DNA of 64,000 nt, taken from the NCBI GenBank assembly GCA_036960565.1, contig JBALXQ010000026.1:20684-84683 (forward strand), in the 5' to 3' direction. Under the pieces are notes generated by a model. That model did no database searches and was not told the origin of the DNA. It saw only the letters and a program-made list of their open reading frames with translations. Positions within the stretch are counted from its first letter, which is position 1. Every line of letters starts with the position of its first letter. Source of the stretch: Bermanella sp036960565. Its GTDB lineage: Bacteria > Pseudomonadota > Gammaproteobacteria > Pseudomonadales > Oceanobacteraceae. Below, piece after piece: positions 25,230-35,127 of this stretch. Position numbers and translations under genes: made by a program.

Positions 25230-26072
25230 ATGGCAAACGATAAATTGCTACCGTTAGTGCTAAAAGTACAAGCCGGTGAGCGCAGTGCCGCCGATGCGCT
25301 GGTACTGAAAATACAACCCCTCATATACAAGGTGGCATTGCGTTTTTTATTCTCCCCACAAGATGCTGAAGAAGCGGTTCAGGATATTTTAATTAAGGTT
25401 ATCACCCGTCTCAGTAGTTTTGAGGGCAATAGCCTGTTTTCTACCTGGGTGTATGCCATTGCTAGCCACCATTTAATGGATATTAAACGCAGACCCATGG
25501 AACAACACATGAGCCTGGAAGATTTCTCACAAGACCTTAAATCAGGGTTAACTGAACATGATAAATTAATCAGTAGCGAACAAAAAAGTCCCGAGCATGC
25601 TCTCTTGCTAGAAGAAATTAAAATTGGCTGCACGTTGGCCATGCTGCAATGCCTAGATAGGGATGCACGTATGAGTTACATACTCGGGGAAATCCTCGAA
25701 CTGGATCACCAAGAAGCAGCAAGCGTTTTTAAAATAAGTAGCTCAGCCTACCGTAAGCGTTTATCGCGCGCTCGCGACACAGTTAGCAACTTCATGCTGG
25801 GAAACTGTGGATTAATAAACCCCAAAAACCCTTGTCGTTGCAGTAAACGGGTTAAAACTGCGCAGGAGCTGGGCCGAGTCGATGCGAAAAACTTGATATT
25901 TTCAACTTCCCAACAAAGAGCTCAGATGTTTCCAGAAGTACTGGTTGAAATTAGAAAATTGGAAGAGAGTAATCGTGCCGTGGCTCTATATCGCTCGCAA
26001 GTGGACCCTGAACCCGGCCCCTTATTCGCACACTGGCTAAGTGATTTATTAAGTTCTGGACATTTTAACTAA
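25230..26072 (+). CDS. ECF-type RNA polymerase sigma factor with cysteine-bearing C-terminal extension
   Basis: 280 aa; AGGAG seven bases before ATG 25230. Region 2 (residues ~25-95) shows YKVALRFLFSPQDAEEAVQDI and LFSTWVYAIASHHLMDIKR. Region 4 (~130-190) has LELDHQEAASVFKISSSAYR. After region 4 comes about 90 extra residues with the motif GLINPKNPCRCSKRV, seen in a subset of ECF factors, which could serve as a built-in regulatory or metal-sensing part. No anti-sigma gene is next to it. Confidence 0.88.
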   Translation: MANDKLLPLVLKVQAGERSAADALVLKIQPLIYKVALRFLFSPQDAEEAVQDILIKVITRLSSFEGNSLFSTWVYAIASHHLMDIKRRPMEQHMSLEDFSQDLKSGLTEHDKLISSEQKSPEHALLLEEIKIGCTLAMLQCLDRDARMSYILGEILELDHQEAASVFKISSSAYRKRLSRARDTVSNFMLGNCGLINPKNPCRCSKRVKTAQELGRVDAKNLIFSTSQQRAQMFPEVLVEIRKLEESNRAVALYRSQVDPEPGPLFAHWLSDLLSSGHFN

Positions 26073-26197
26073 CGAGATAATTAATCTCAGTAATATATGC
26101 AAAGCTGAAATAGAGTTAAGAAAAAGACTTTGAAAAGTTAAAAATGTACATAAGTAAGTGTTATTGCAGAGGATGTTAAATCGACTAAAAATCAGGT

Positions 26198-26950
26198 TTA
26201 CTCAAGATTAAAAGAATCTTCAATTTTTTTAATCTTGCCATTTCGTCTCATTTCACTAATTGCATCATCAAATTCATTTCTAAGTATTTTCATACCCAAT
26301 ATTTTACGAGTCCAGCAAATATATAAGCCACTATCTACGTAATCCTTACCCACTATTTTTAGTGGGAAAACCTGCCCTGTATTTATTTTTTCAAAGTGGA
26401 ACTTGGCAACTTGGTAGTTTTCTAAAATTAAGTCAATACGATTACGCGCATTAATCATATCTAATAATTGATTCACTCTACTCACTTCATTTTTTATTAT
26501 TTTTCCACTTTTGAATAACGCATTTAAAATGTCACTTATGGGGTAGCCGCCTACTATGCCCACCCGCCGCCCTACTAATTTTTCAGGCACCAGATCATGC
26601 CAAGCGCTATTTAACGGAGCCAAAAAATGACCATCACCGTTGCCCATAATTTCCTTCGAGAAGTAATAATCTGGTTTTATTTCATCGTTAATCCAGCACC
26701 CAAACAAGCCATGTGCTTCACCCTTTTTTGCCAATAACATAGCCCGCTTCCACGGCATAAACGTTATTTTCAGTTCATGGCCGCGACTTTCCAGCGCTTG
26801 GCGAGCAATTTCGGTTATAAACCCCTGCTTAGGAAGGTCTCGTCCATAAAATGGCGACCAGTCTACGGTGACCATATGGACAGTTTGTGCAGATACCAGT
26901 GTGCTATTAAGTAGTAGCAAAACTGAAAAGCATAAAATTAGGCTCTTCAT
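26198..26950 (-). CDS. periplasmic solute-binding-like protein (SBP_bac_3 type)
   Basis: 250 aa with a signal peptide ending VSAQ. The first lobe has VDWSPFYGRDLPKQGFITEIARQAL, then MPWKRAMLLAKKGEAHGLFG, a frequent pattern in the family, and the RNRIDLILENYQVAKF segment in lobe two. No transport genes adjacent. Similar in design to the proteins at 39279-40067, where MPWKRALRKVKNGE occurs. Ligand unknown. Confidence 0.8.
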   Translation of the reverse strand: MKSLILCFSVLLLLNSTLVSAQTVHMVTVDWSPFYGRDLPKQGFITEIARQALESRGHELKITFMPWKRAMLLAKKGEAHGLFGCWINDEIKPDYYFSKEIMGNGDGHFLAPLNSAWHDLVPEKLVGRRVGIVGGYPISDILNALFKSGKIIKNEVSRVNQLLDMINARNRIDLILENYQVAKFHFEKINTGQVFPLKIVGKDYVDSGLYICWTRKILGMKILRNEFDDAISEMRRNGKIKKIEDSFNLE

Positions 26951-27048
26951 AGGGCCACCTAATATAAAAGATGGCTTAAGTATGAAAGAGAGCCTGAGTT
27001 TTGCAAATAAGTCGGGGGAATAGCTTAAATGGAAATTAAAGGCTCATG

Positions 27049-27804
27049 CTAAACAGGGTTATCGATATCAATGAACTCCACTTCCAAGCCAAACTCTTCG
27101 GATAAGTGCTCCCCTAAAGCCTTGGCGCCGTAGCGTTCGGTGGCATGGTGTCCGGCAGCGTAATAGTGAGTTCCCGATTCACGTGCATTGTGCACGCTGG
27201 GTTCGTTAATTTCTCCGGTAAGGTAGGCGTCTATGCCTTCATTAATAGCGTAGGACATATAAGATTGAGCACCACCGGTACACCAAGCAATAGTATTGAT
27301 GATGTCGTCTTCTTCACCTATGTGCTGAGGCGCGCGATTTAATCGCTGAGCGATATGCTCACTCAGTTCTTTAGCGCTCATGGAATGCTTTAAGCGCCCG
27401 ATACAACCAGGGACCGTTTTATCATTAATATCAATGGGACCCGTTATTTCAAAGTCTAAAATATCTGCCAGTTGCACGTTATTTCCCCATTGAGGGTGGC
27501 TATCTAACGGCAGGTGATAGGCCAGCAAGCTAATATCGTGTTTCAATAATGCCTGAATGCGCTGCTTTTTTATGCCCACAATGGCTTCAGGCTCTCCTTT
27601 CCAGAAAAAACCATGGTGAACCAATATGGCATCCGCCTGTTTTTCTATGGCCACATCAATAAGTTGCTGACAGGCAGTGACACCACTAATGATGCGTTTA
27701 ACCTCAGGCTTGCCTTCCACTTGTAAGCCATTAGGGCAATAATCGCGAAATTTATCTATTTTCAGTTGCGTATTTAAGTACTTAGCCAGCTGGTTAAGCT
27801 TCAT
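27049..27804 (-). CDS. ybgI: NIF3-like dinuclear metal-centre protein YbgI
   Basis: 251 aa, forms toroidal hexamers with two metals per subunit; biochemical role uncertain (GTP cyclohydrolase I type 2 by name in databases). Metal-binding motifs HHGFFW (about 62-67), LAYHLPLDSHPQWGNN and the C-terminal GHHATERYG are present. Divergent from the HtrA-type protease gene as in Pseudomonas, where ybgI and algW are also neighbours. Its promoter should lie in the 66 bp between. Confidence 0.93.
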   Translation of the reverse strand: MKLNQLAKYLNTQLKIDKFRDYCPNGLQVEGKPEVKRIISGVTACQQLIDVAIEKQADAILVHHGFFWKGEPEAIVGIKKQRIQALLKHDISLLAYHLPLDSHPQWGNNVQLADILDFEITGPIDINDKTVPGCIGRLKHSMSAKELSEHIAQRLNRAPQHIGEEDDIINTIAWCTGGAQSYMSYAINEGIDAYLTGEINEPSVHNARESGTHYYAAGHHATERYGAKALGEHLSEEFGLEVEFIDIDNPV

Positions 27805-27870
27805 ATCCTTTCACCATTTGCGTAAACTTTGCCTATTTTTAAATATTTAGAATCAAGAGTCTTTAAAATC

Positions 27871-28992
27871 ATGCAAAAACCTGGTTTTTTTTCCTGGTCT
27901 ATCCTGCTGGGGTTGGTCATCGCCAGCCTGGCGCTTCATTTTGTGCCCCAACCAAACCAGCTCCAAACCAATGTTGGCCCTCACTCTTATGCGCCTGCGG
28001 TAAATATTGCCGCTCCAGCGGTAGTGAACATTTACACCAGTAAAACCGTGCGTACCCAAAGCCATCCGTTATTTAATACCCCGTATTTTGATCGCTTTAT
28101 TGACCGTGCAAAAGTCCCCAAGAGCCGCATTAAAAACAGCCTAGGGTCGGGTGTCATAATTGGTAAAGAAGGTTTAATCATTACTAATCATCATGTCATA
28201 CAAGGAGCCGATGAAATCCTCGTTGCTCTGCAAGATGGCCGTACCAGCAATGCAGTGGTCATTGGTAAGGACACCGAAACCGACATCGCACTATTAAAAA
28301 TTGAATTAGAGGATGTACCCATTATTCAATTTGCGCAAAACCCCTTCATGCGCGTGGGCGACGTAACCCTGGCCATAGGCAATCCGTTTGGGGTAGGGCA
28401 AACCGTTACCATGGGCATCGTCAGCGCCACTGGCCGTAACCAACTAGGCATCAGTACTTACGAAGATTTCATTCAAACCGACGCAGCCGTTAATCCGGGT
28501 AATTCTGGTGGTGCACTGGTAAATGCCTATGGCGAGCTGGTAGGAATTAACACCGCTATTTACAGTAAGTCCGGCGGCAATCAGGGCATTGGTTTTGCTA
28601 TTCCGCTAAATCACGCCCTAAGAGTTGTAGATGATCTGCTCAAATTTGGCCAGGTAGTGCGGGGCTGGCTCGGCCTTGAAACTCAAGAACTCACGCCACA
28701 GCTTAAGCAGGCTTTTGGCTTGCCTGAACAACTGACCGGACAGGTAGTCGTTGGCGTATCGGCGAGCGGTCCTGCTGAAAAAGCCGGCCTTAAAAACGGC
28801 GATATTGTCACCCACTTTAATGGACTCCAGGCCGCTAAAGGCACCGATACCATGCGCCAAATTGCCGATTTATTACCAGGGGACAAAATTAGCCTAGGCG
28901 TCATTCGCAATGGTCAGCAGCTAGAGTTTCAAGCCACACTGGGACTGCGCAAAGTTAAGCCGCAGGATCATATTATACAAGAGAATAAATAG
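27871..28992 (+). CDS. membrane-anchored HtrA-family serine protease (AlgW/DegS type)
   Basis: About 373 aa from ATG 27871; the frame also allows an upstream TTG without support. One N-terminal membrane helix, a trypsin-like domain with catalytic His108 (TNHHVIQGADEI), Asp138 (ETDIALLKI) and Ser212 (NPGNSGGALVN), and a single PDZ domain. This is the DegS/AlgW layout, which in relatives cleaves an anti-sigma factor on envelope stress. Whether the RseA/MucA target exists is not visible here. Confidence 0.92.
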   Translation: MQKPGFFSWSILLGLVIASLALHFVPQPNQLQTNVGPHSYAPAVNIAAPAVVNIYTSKTVRTQSHPLFNTPYFDRFIDRAKVPKSRIKNSLGSGVIIGKEGLIITNHHVIQGADEILVALQDGRTSNAVVIGKDTETDIALLKIELEDVPIIQFAQNPFMRVGDVTLAIGNPFGVGQTVTMGIVSATGRNQLGISTYEDFIQTDAAVNPGNSGGALVNAYGELVGINTAIYSKSGGNQGIGFAIPLNHALRVVDDLLKFGQVVRGWLGLETQELTPQLKQAFGLPEQLTGQVVVGVSASGPAEKAGLKNGDIVTHFNGLQAAKGTDTMRQIADLLPGDKISLGVIRNGQQLEFQATLGLRKVKPQDHIIQENK

Positions 28993-29000
28993 TCCCTTTA

Positions 29001-29037
29001 GCCTGCAAATAGCCATGTTGTTGTCGTACCTGCAGGC
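29001..29037. terminator. possible shared terminator, protease gene / dodecin gene
   Basis: GCCTGCA (29001-29007) and TGCAGGC (29031-29037) form a 7-bp stem with a 23-base loop between two convergent genes, 9 bp after the protease stop. No long T run, so only a weak candidate. Confidence 0.4.
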
Positions 29038-29043
29038 AAATAA

Positions 29044-29250
29044 TTACACTAAGCGAAAACCCACTTTAATCGTGACTTGCCAGTGCGCCACCTTGCCATC
29101 CTCAATGTGACCCCGCGTATCCATCACTTCAAACCAGTCCATGTTTTTAATGGTATTTCCGGCTTTGGCAATGGCATTCTTAACCGCGCCTTCCATATCC
29201 ACAGAAGAACTGCCGGTTAGCTCAACCTTTTTGTAAACATGATCACTCAT
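29044..29250 (-). CDS. dodecin family flavin-binding protein
   Basis: 68 aa. Dodecins form hollow dodecamers that bind FMN/riboflavin and buffer free flavin. Family motifs: VYKKVELTGSSSVDMEGAVKNAI and the flavin-stacking DWFEVMDTRGHI, ending HWQVTIKVGFRL. Start at ATG 29250 with GAGGG upstream. Convergent with the protease gene. Confidence 0.95.
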   Translation of the reverse strand: MSDHVYKKVELTGSSSVDMEGAVKNAIAKAGNTIKNMDWFEVMDTRGHIEDGKVAHWQVTIKVGFRLV

Positions 29251-29525
29251 AAAACAACCCTCTAAGTTTAATTCAAACCTGATTACCTACTAAAAGCTTA
29301 GGCCATGTGGAGGATTGTGTTTTCAAATATTTTACTGCCAATGCAGGCCTGCGTATTAGCTATGAATGATGCTCTTTTTATGAAAAATAATAATGATAAA
29401 TAAAACCTAAGCCTCACTAATTTAACGCCCATTTACTATGCTTAATTAAATAGGCCTAATCTAAGCTTTAATATTTACCCGATGGCCTATAAGGGATTGT
29501 ATTAATTAAGGATAGTCTTGCCATC

Positions 29526-30878
29526 ATGTCTGAAAAACCATCCATTCAAGTTAGCGGCGTTGACATCAATTGGGGCCCTGAAAAAGGCTGTTTTTCATTT
29601 TTTGGTCTGCCCGCCGCTTTGTTTTGGATCAACCCCTCTTTACTTACCATGTTAAGGCCACTGGCCGATGAGGTAGGCCATAACCTTTTTCGTTTACAGG
29701 TTGCCTCATCCGCCAGTCTTGGCACTGAAGAAGATTATCACAACATGGTTACCGTTCTGGGCAGCCACTTTGAGGAAGGTTTTCACAAATGGGGGGCAGC
29801 AGTATCGGCTGCGGGTTGGGGCACCTTTAAGATTATGGCCTTTGATGAACAGAAAAAAACAGCTCGGGTACGTGTTCAAAATACCTGGGAGTTATTAATG
29901 CAACAAGATTTAAGTCAACGCTGGGGCTGCCCATTTATACAAGGAAAAATAATCGGTATTTTTAATCAAGCATTGCTTACTAATTGCTGGGCCGACGAAG
30001 TCAGTATTAGTTACGCCCCAGAAAACCCATATGTGGAATTTGATATTTACCAATCGACAAAAACCATATCATTGGAAATTGAAAAAGAACGCCGCCTGCG
30101 CATGCAAGAAAAAGAAACCTTATTGGCCAAAGAAATAGATAAAAAAACAAATGAGCTTAATCTAGAAAAAATAAGAGCAGAATCAGCCAACCATTCAAAG
30201 TCCAAGTTTTTAACGGCTATGGGGCATGAACTAAGAACCCCACTAAATGCAGTACTGGGGTTTAGTCAATTACTGGCCAAAGACGAACTAAGTGAGCGCC
30301 AAAGCATAGCCGTAAAGCAAATAATGGATGCTGGGCAAAATATGCTAAAACTGGTGGAGCAAGTATTAAACTTTTCCAAGGTGGGAGTGGAATCTAAAAC
30401 AGTCGAAACAATCGCCATTAATTCTCAGCTTAGTCTCATCAGCGCACTGGATTTAGTCGGCACTATGGCCCAGCGGCGCTGCATAAACTTAATAGATCTA
30501 ACCAAAAATAGTGAAGCGGTAATCATTATCGCCAATGAAGCCTATTTCATAGAGATATTATTAAGCTTTATTACCAATGCCATTAGCTACATCCCTGAAA
30601 ATGGTACCGTCAAAATTAGTAGCTTTACCGTAGAGGGAAACCGACAAAGATTTATGATCAGCGACAATGGCCCTGGAATTGAAGAACAGAACAAAGAAAA
30701 ACTGTTTGAGCCATTTGAGCGCCTTAAACATGAAACGGGCCCTATCTCCGGTGCCGGGGTTGGATTATCAATTGCTAGGATTATGGCCAAAAATATGGAC
30801 GGAGACGTTGGTTTTAAAAACAATGAAGAAGGCGGTGCTAGCTTTTGGGTGGATCTTCCCATTTTAGTCAAAAAATAA
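29526..30878 (+). CDS. sensor histidine kinase with V4R-like N-terminal domain
   Basis: 450 aa, no membrane helices, so cytosolic. Residues 1-180 resemble a V4R-type ligand-binding domain (FWINPSLLTMLRPLADEVG, later RWGCPFIQGKIIGIFNQ with C135); this assignment is tentative. A coiled coil (185-225) leads to the HisKA with GHELRTPLNAVLGFSQLL (H234), followed by the N box ITNAIS, ISDNGPGI and GAGVGLSIA. No receiver domain, so phosphate goes to a separate partner. Convergent with the hybrid kinase gene, stops 7 bp apart. Confidence 0.85.
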   Translation: MSEKPSIQVSGVDINWGPEKGCFSFFGLPAALFWINPSLLTMLRPLADEVGHNLFRLQVASSASLGTEEDYHNMVTVLGSHFEEGFHKWGAAVSAAGWGTFKIMAFDEQKKTARVRVQNTWELLMQQDLSQRWGCPFIQGKIIGIFNQALLTNCWADEVSISYAPENPYVEFDIYQSTKTISLEIEKERRLRMQEKETLLAKEIDKKTNELNLEKIRAESANHSKSKFLTAMGHELRTPLNAVLGFSQLLAKDELSERQSIAVKQIMDAGQNMLKLVEQVLNFSKVGVESKTVETIAINSQLSLISALDLVGTMAQRRCINLIDLTKNSEAVIIIANEAYFIEILLSFITNAISYIPENGTVKISSFTVEGNRQRFMISDNGPGIEEQNKEKLFEPFERLKHETGPISGAGVGLSIARIMAKNMDGDVGFKNNEEGGASFWVDLPILVKK

Positions 30879-30885
30879 AATTAGA

Positions 30886-33687
30886 CTATTTTAAGGCAAG
30901 CTGTTCTTGTATTTTTTTAATCATATCCACTTCATCAATCGGTTTAGCGATATGACTATTCATCCCCATGGCATTGCATTTTTCGATGTCGGTACTCATG
31001 GCATTTGCTGTCACTGCAATTATAGGTAAATTTTGGTATTGTCTGTTTTTACGAATTTTCTCTGTGGCTTCATAGCCGTCCATTTTAGGCATTTGAATAT
31101 CCATTAATACAACGTCAAATTCGTACCCTAGACTTAACTCATGCAAAGCTTCAATACCGTTATCAGCGACACGTACTTTAGCACCCGCGTCTTCCAACAT
31201 TTCTCTGGCAATCATCTGATTTATCTCAATATCTTCAACCAGTAAAACATGTACGCCTTTAAGGGCTTTATCAACTGACGGCCCAGCCTCAGCCTGAATA
31301 ATTTCATCTGCTCTGCTGGTACTGGCCTCGCTATCATCTTCCACCTGATCCAATTCCAATAAATCCATTTCACTTCGGCTTAAATACTCAGTTTCTGGGC
31401 TAATTTCAAAATTCAATATTACTTCAAAACAGCTACCTTTATTTTCCACACTGTTAAACTTAATACTTCCCCCCATTAATTCGGCGAGCTGTTTACAGAT
31501 GGCCAGTCCCAGCCCGGAACCTCCAAATTTCCTGCCTGTTGACGTATCTGCCTGATGAAACGACTCAAATAAATATTTTTGCTGATCATCGGAAATACCA
31601 ATGCCAGTATCCGAAACTGAAAACTCAATCTGAATACTGGAGTCATTCAGTGGAGTGATTCGTAATTTTAATACTACCTGACCATTAAAGGTAAACTTTA
31701 AGGCGTTGCTACACAGGTTGAGCAATATTTGTTCTAGTCGTAGTGGATCCCCTATTAAGTATTTGGGTATTTTTTCGGGTAAATCCAATGAAAACGTCAC
31801 GTCTTTATCCATCGACTGGGTGGAAAAAATAGCATAAATTTTCCTTAATATGTGTGAAAAATTAAATTTGATATTTTCAAATTCCAGCTTACCCGATTCA
31901 ATCTTAGAGTAATCTAAAGTATGGTTTATCAAGGATAGTAATGTGTCTGATGCTAATTGAACTCTCTCTAAATACCTTTTCTGTTGAGGAAGTAAGGGGG
32001 TTTTCATGCAAAGATTGACCAGTCCAATAATGGCATTTAGCGGCGTTCTTATTTCATGGCTCATATTAGCGGTGAAGTTTGATTTCGCTTTATTGGCCGT
32101 TTCAGCTGCCTGTTTGGCGAGCAATAAATCTTCTGTTTTACGTTTAACTTCTCGACGAATAGTCTTAGTATTTCCAGTAATAATTAAAATAAATGACTGC
32201 AGCACAGCTGCTATTAAAAACCCCAAGGTGAGTATGGCCCAACTGCTCCAGTCCCTGGAGGACTGATAAAACTTTTCACTGGCATAGATTTCAACATCAT
32301 AGATTCGCTCACCAAAGCTTAACCTTTCATGAATAGCCCCAAACCCTACCAAAGGACTCTGCACCGCATCAACTAACGGCTTAACGTTATGAGGATCGGT
32401 CACATCATTAATACGAATACCAAAATTAAGTTCATTGGCTTCTTGTATTACCTCTCCAAGAATTCCAGCCACTCGAAATACTCCGCTCACATAGCCTTTA
32501 AATATATTACTCGTATCAAAAACAGGCACATACAATATAATGGCGCGCTGCTGAGCAGTTTCTTGAGCCAGCCGTATGGGTGATGTGGCAATGGGTAACT
32601 TTTCTTTTCTGGCTTTTAAAAGTGCGTTAAGACGATCAGGGTTAGCGGCTAAGTTTAATCCAAATGCCTGTCTATTTCTCTCAAACGGATATATGTATAA
32701 CACCGGATAATACTCTTCTCTCACCAGCGCTTTTCTCAATTCTCCCGTCGAAGAAAACTCGGTAAAAGTAAACGCTTCAAACCCTAGCTGACGAATTTCT
32801 TTTTCATATTTTACACGATCACGTGCCGCCACTATCTCTGTCCAGCCAACACCTTGAAATATTGAATCGTCTTCAAGAAGGATATGAGAGAATTCATTAA
32901 ATTCATCCCGGCTTACATATTCTGAACTTCGATAAAAGGCCAAATATGAATCCAGTTTACTTTTTGAGATATCAAGCCGATCTTCAATAGTTAGGAAAAA
33001 TCGTTTTGACCCTGATTGTATTTCATTATGGATATTTTGATGGCGCGATTCAGATGAAATAAAAAATAGCGTCAGTACACCAATTAATATGAGCAACGAG
33101 GGCAAAGCCACTTGAACCTTGCGTTCCGGTTCCATTTCCTGATGAGGTGAAAACAATGAGATGAGCAAGGGAGTGACCAACCACACACCTATGGTGTCTC
33201 CTACCCACCAAGTTAACCAACTAAAGGTAAAGTTATCAAGATTGATAAGCCCTCGCTCTAAAAGGGTGCTAACACCAACAGTGGCCGCTAATAAACAGCC
33301 CACCGGCGCTATGAGGAAAACAAATCGAATAATCTCTTGAATAGAATCTATATGAGAGAACTGGCCAATGAGCTTTTTAAATAAAAAACGACCTAGTAAT
33401 GCCTGCCCCATCGCCCCCGTGGCAATGAGCACTGTGGGTATAATGGCCTCAAATGTGAGATGACTATAGCTCTCGCTGGTTAGTCCTAGGTTAATGAGAA
33501 ACGAGCCAAAGCCAATGCCCAGTATCCCGCTGAAACGCCCCATCAGTAATGCGCAGGTCAAGGCAACACCTGAGGCCGGCCATACCGCTGAGGCAAACCC
33601 AGGGGAAATAGCGAGAAGTAAACCCAGTTGGCCGGATAAATAATAAGCCAAAGCCGCGATGATAAAATAGCGGAGCGATTTGATCAT
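30886..33687 (-). CDS. MASE1-CHASE hybrid sensor histidine kinase
   Basis: 933 aa. The first 200 residues hold about eight membrane helices of MASE1 type. A periplasmic CHASE-type domain follows (about 230-480, with FQGVGWTEIVAARDRVKYE and the RAIILYVPVFD stretch), then a final helix, a HisKA with MSHEIRTPLNAIIGLVNL (about residue 545), an HATPase domain with FSVSDTGIGIS and GSGLGLAICKQL, and a C-terminal receiver with VLMDIQMPKMDGYEA and the conserved Lys in HIAKPID. It may signal through phosphorelay to a separate Hpt protein; none is seen nearby. Confidence 0.92.
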   Translation of the reverse strand: MIKSLRYFIIAALAYYLSGQLGLLLAISPGFASAVWPASGVALTCALLMGRFSGILGIGFGSFLINLGLTSESYSHLTFEAIIPTVLIATGAMGQALLGRFLFKKLIGQFSHIDSIQEIIRFVFLIAPVGCLLAATVGVSTLLERGLINLDNFTFSWLTWWVGDTIGVWLVTPLLISLFSPHQEMEPERKVQVALPSLLILIGVLTLFFISSESRHQNIHNEIQSGSKRFFLTIEDRLDISKSKLDSYLAFYRSSEYVSRDEFNEFSHILLEDDSIFQGVGWTEIVAARDRVKYEKEIRQLGFEAFTFTEFSSTGELRKALVREEYYPVLYIYPFERNRQAFGLNLAANPDRLNALLKARKEKLPIATSPIRLAQETAQQRAIILYVPVFDTSNIFKGYVSGVFRVAGILGEVIQEANELNFGIRINDVTDPHNVKPLVDAVQSPLVGFGAIHERLSFGERIYDVEIYASEKFYQSSRDWSSWAILTLGFLIAAVLQSFILIITGNTKTIRREVKRKTEDLLLAKQAAETANKAKSNFTANMSHEIRTPLNAIIGLVNLCMKTPLLPQQKRYLERVQLASDTLLSLINHTLDYSKIESGKLEFENIKFNFSHILRKIYAIFSTQSMDKDVTFSLDLPEKIPKYLIGDPLRLEQILLNLCSNALKFTFNGQVVLKLRITPLNDSSIQIEFSVSDTGIGISDDQQKYLFESFHQADTSTGRKFGGSGLGLAICKQLAELMGGSIKFNSVENKGSCFEVILNFEISPETEYLSRSEMDLLELDQVEDDSEASTSRADEIIQAEAGPSVDKALKGVHVLLVEDIEINQMIAREMLEDAGAKVRVADNGIEALHELSLGYEFDVVLMDIQMPKMDGYEATEKIRKNRQYQNLPIIAVTANAMSTDIEKCNAMGMNSHIAKPIDEVDMIKKIQEQLALK

Positions 33688-33837
33688 ATAGCACTTTAAT
33701 ATAAACGAAATATAGATAAGTGTAGTTGAGTATTGCCAAGGTAAAATACTGAACGGCGTTACTCATAATCGCCTAGCAAACACACTAGGTCGCATAGCTT
33801 ATGCACTGTTTAAATCAAGCGAATGGAGAATTTGGCT

Positions 33838-34491
33838 TTACCATTTCAGCACTAAAGGCAAAGCCGGACGAAAGTCATGTTGTTTATCCGCCTTACCTTG
33901 GTCAAATTCCAGCTCTAAGAATTGATCATCACTATTATGAATAGAAAAATCATCCAATTCATTTACCACCCCCACCGTCTCAGAAACCTGATTATTAACA
34001 GGCATATAAAAATTGGCCTGGGTGAGATAATTCAAAGGCATCTCATGATTAATAGGCTCTTTAGATTTTTCAGGCACAGGCCTAGATAAAAAAGAAAGGT
34101 AAAACCACATGGGTTCGCTAAATGGTGCCTTAGCTACTTCTACACATAACGGAGGCGGGAAAAATTGCGGCTGATATTGCCAGGTAGCAAACGGTGCTCG
34201 AGATTCTGACGACGAATTTGGCCTAAAACAAAAACCAAATGGCGAAGCCTGCTGACTATTTAAAGAACAGCGCTCAAATAATCCCGTCGGTTGAGTAAGG
34301 GGGCTTTGTGCTTCATCACTGTTTTCCAGCCACAATAATTCCAACATTACATTGTGAAAAAAGAAGCGCCTATTGGCTGTACCTTGCCCTGGGTGAACAT
34401 TGCTACTGCCCTCTATAAGTCCAAGGCTAGTGAGTAATTCCGCTTCTACAGCATCCTTATTAACGCATATAAATATATGGTCTAATTCCAT
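33838..34491 (-). CDS. glyoxalase-like (VOC fold) domain protein
   Basis: 217 aa from ATG 34491 with AGGA nine bases upstream; the frame extends eight codons more. The N-terminal MELDHIFICVNKDAVEAELL segment and TANRRFFFHNVMLELLWL fit a glyoxalase-like VOC domain; the second half is less conserved. No enzyme activity can be assigned. In the same direction as the nucleotidyltransferase and methyltransferase genes upstream. Confidence 0.7.
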   Translation of the reverse strand: MELDHIFICVNKDAVEAELLTSLGLIEGSSNVHPGQGTANRRFFFHNVMLELLWLENSDEAQSPLTQPTGLFERCSLNSQQASPFGFCFRPNSSSESRAPFATWQYQPQFFPPPLCVEVAKAPFSEPMWFYLSFLSRPVPEKSKEPINHEMPLNYLTQANFYMPVNNQVSETVGVVNELDDFSIHNSDDQFLELEFDQGKADKQHDFRPALPLVLKW

Positions 34492-34574
34492 TTTAAATAG
34501 TCCTGTAAATTCCACTCGCTAGTGCAACAAGCGGCGCATAACAAAAATAACGGATATTTATTTTAACTTAGGCT

Positions 34575-35117
34575 TTATACAATCAACTTTAACTTCGGCC
34601 AAGTATTTAACCAACCCTTGTGGTTAACCCTTTTTAGAAAAGTCGATTTATCTCGTTTGGGGTTATGGCTAACTAGGCCGTTGAATAAACTGCCTACGCC
34701 AAATGGGGCGAGCACCTCAATATCACCTTGCTGGTTTAACCTAACCGCCACAGCCGTTTCTTTTTCAGGCCAATATGTCATGGCGTCACCACAACTTTTA
34801 TAAGCTTGATCGTTATTTTTAAGGTGCATATGGGCTTGGTTTTTTACTTGCCAGGGAATGCTGGCATCTACCGCCATTAACTCGCTTTGTAATATTTCAG
34901 CACAGTTATGGTTATTATCCTGCGCATCAAAAAAAATCACATCCACATCATTTAAAGCGCTGGCTAAGTGTATGCAATCTTGATGAAGGTAATCCCAGAC
35001 CAGGTTACGCACAAAGCCAGCGGCAATGTAGCAGTCTTCTTGCGGAAGCCCTGCCACCATTTTAAGCATTTCCATACGCCGAGAATCTTTAAGTATTAAT
35101 GATTCTATGGTTTCCAT
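34575..35117 (-). CDS. nucleotidyltransferase-fold protein (NTP_transf_6/DUF925-like)
   Basis: 180 aa. The motif IAAGFVRNLVWDYLHQ followed by LNDVDVIFFD is the usual signature of this minimal nucleotidyltransferase group, with the two aspartates of DVDV as probable metal ligands. Later AHMHLKNND and VAVRLNQQGDIEVLAPFGVGSLF also match the family. Substrate unknown. It starts 10 bp after the stop of the RNA methyltransferase gene. Confidence 0.82.
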   Translation of the reverse strand: METIESLILKDSRRMEMLKMVAGLPQEDCYIAAGFVRNLVWDYLHQDCIHLASALNDVDVIFFDAQDNNHNCAEILQSELMAVDASIPWQVKNQAHMHLKNNDQAYKSCGDAMTYWPEKETAVAVRLNQQGDIEVLAPFGVGSLFNGLVSHNPKRDKSTFLKRVNHKGWLNTWPKLKLIV

Positions 35118-35127
35118 GAAAAAACCA

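Noticed and set aside
29380..29400. Fur box near the first sensor kinase (AATAATAATGATAAATAAA)
   Set aside because: Only simple AT-rich sequence without the inverted half, so not reported as a site.
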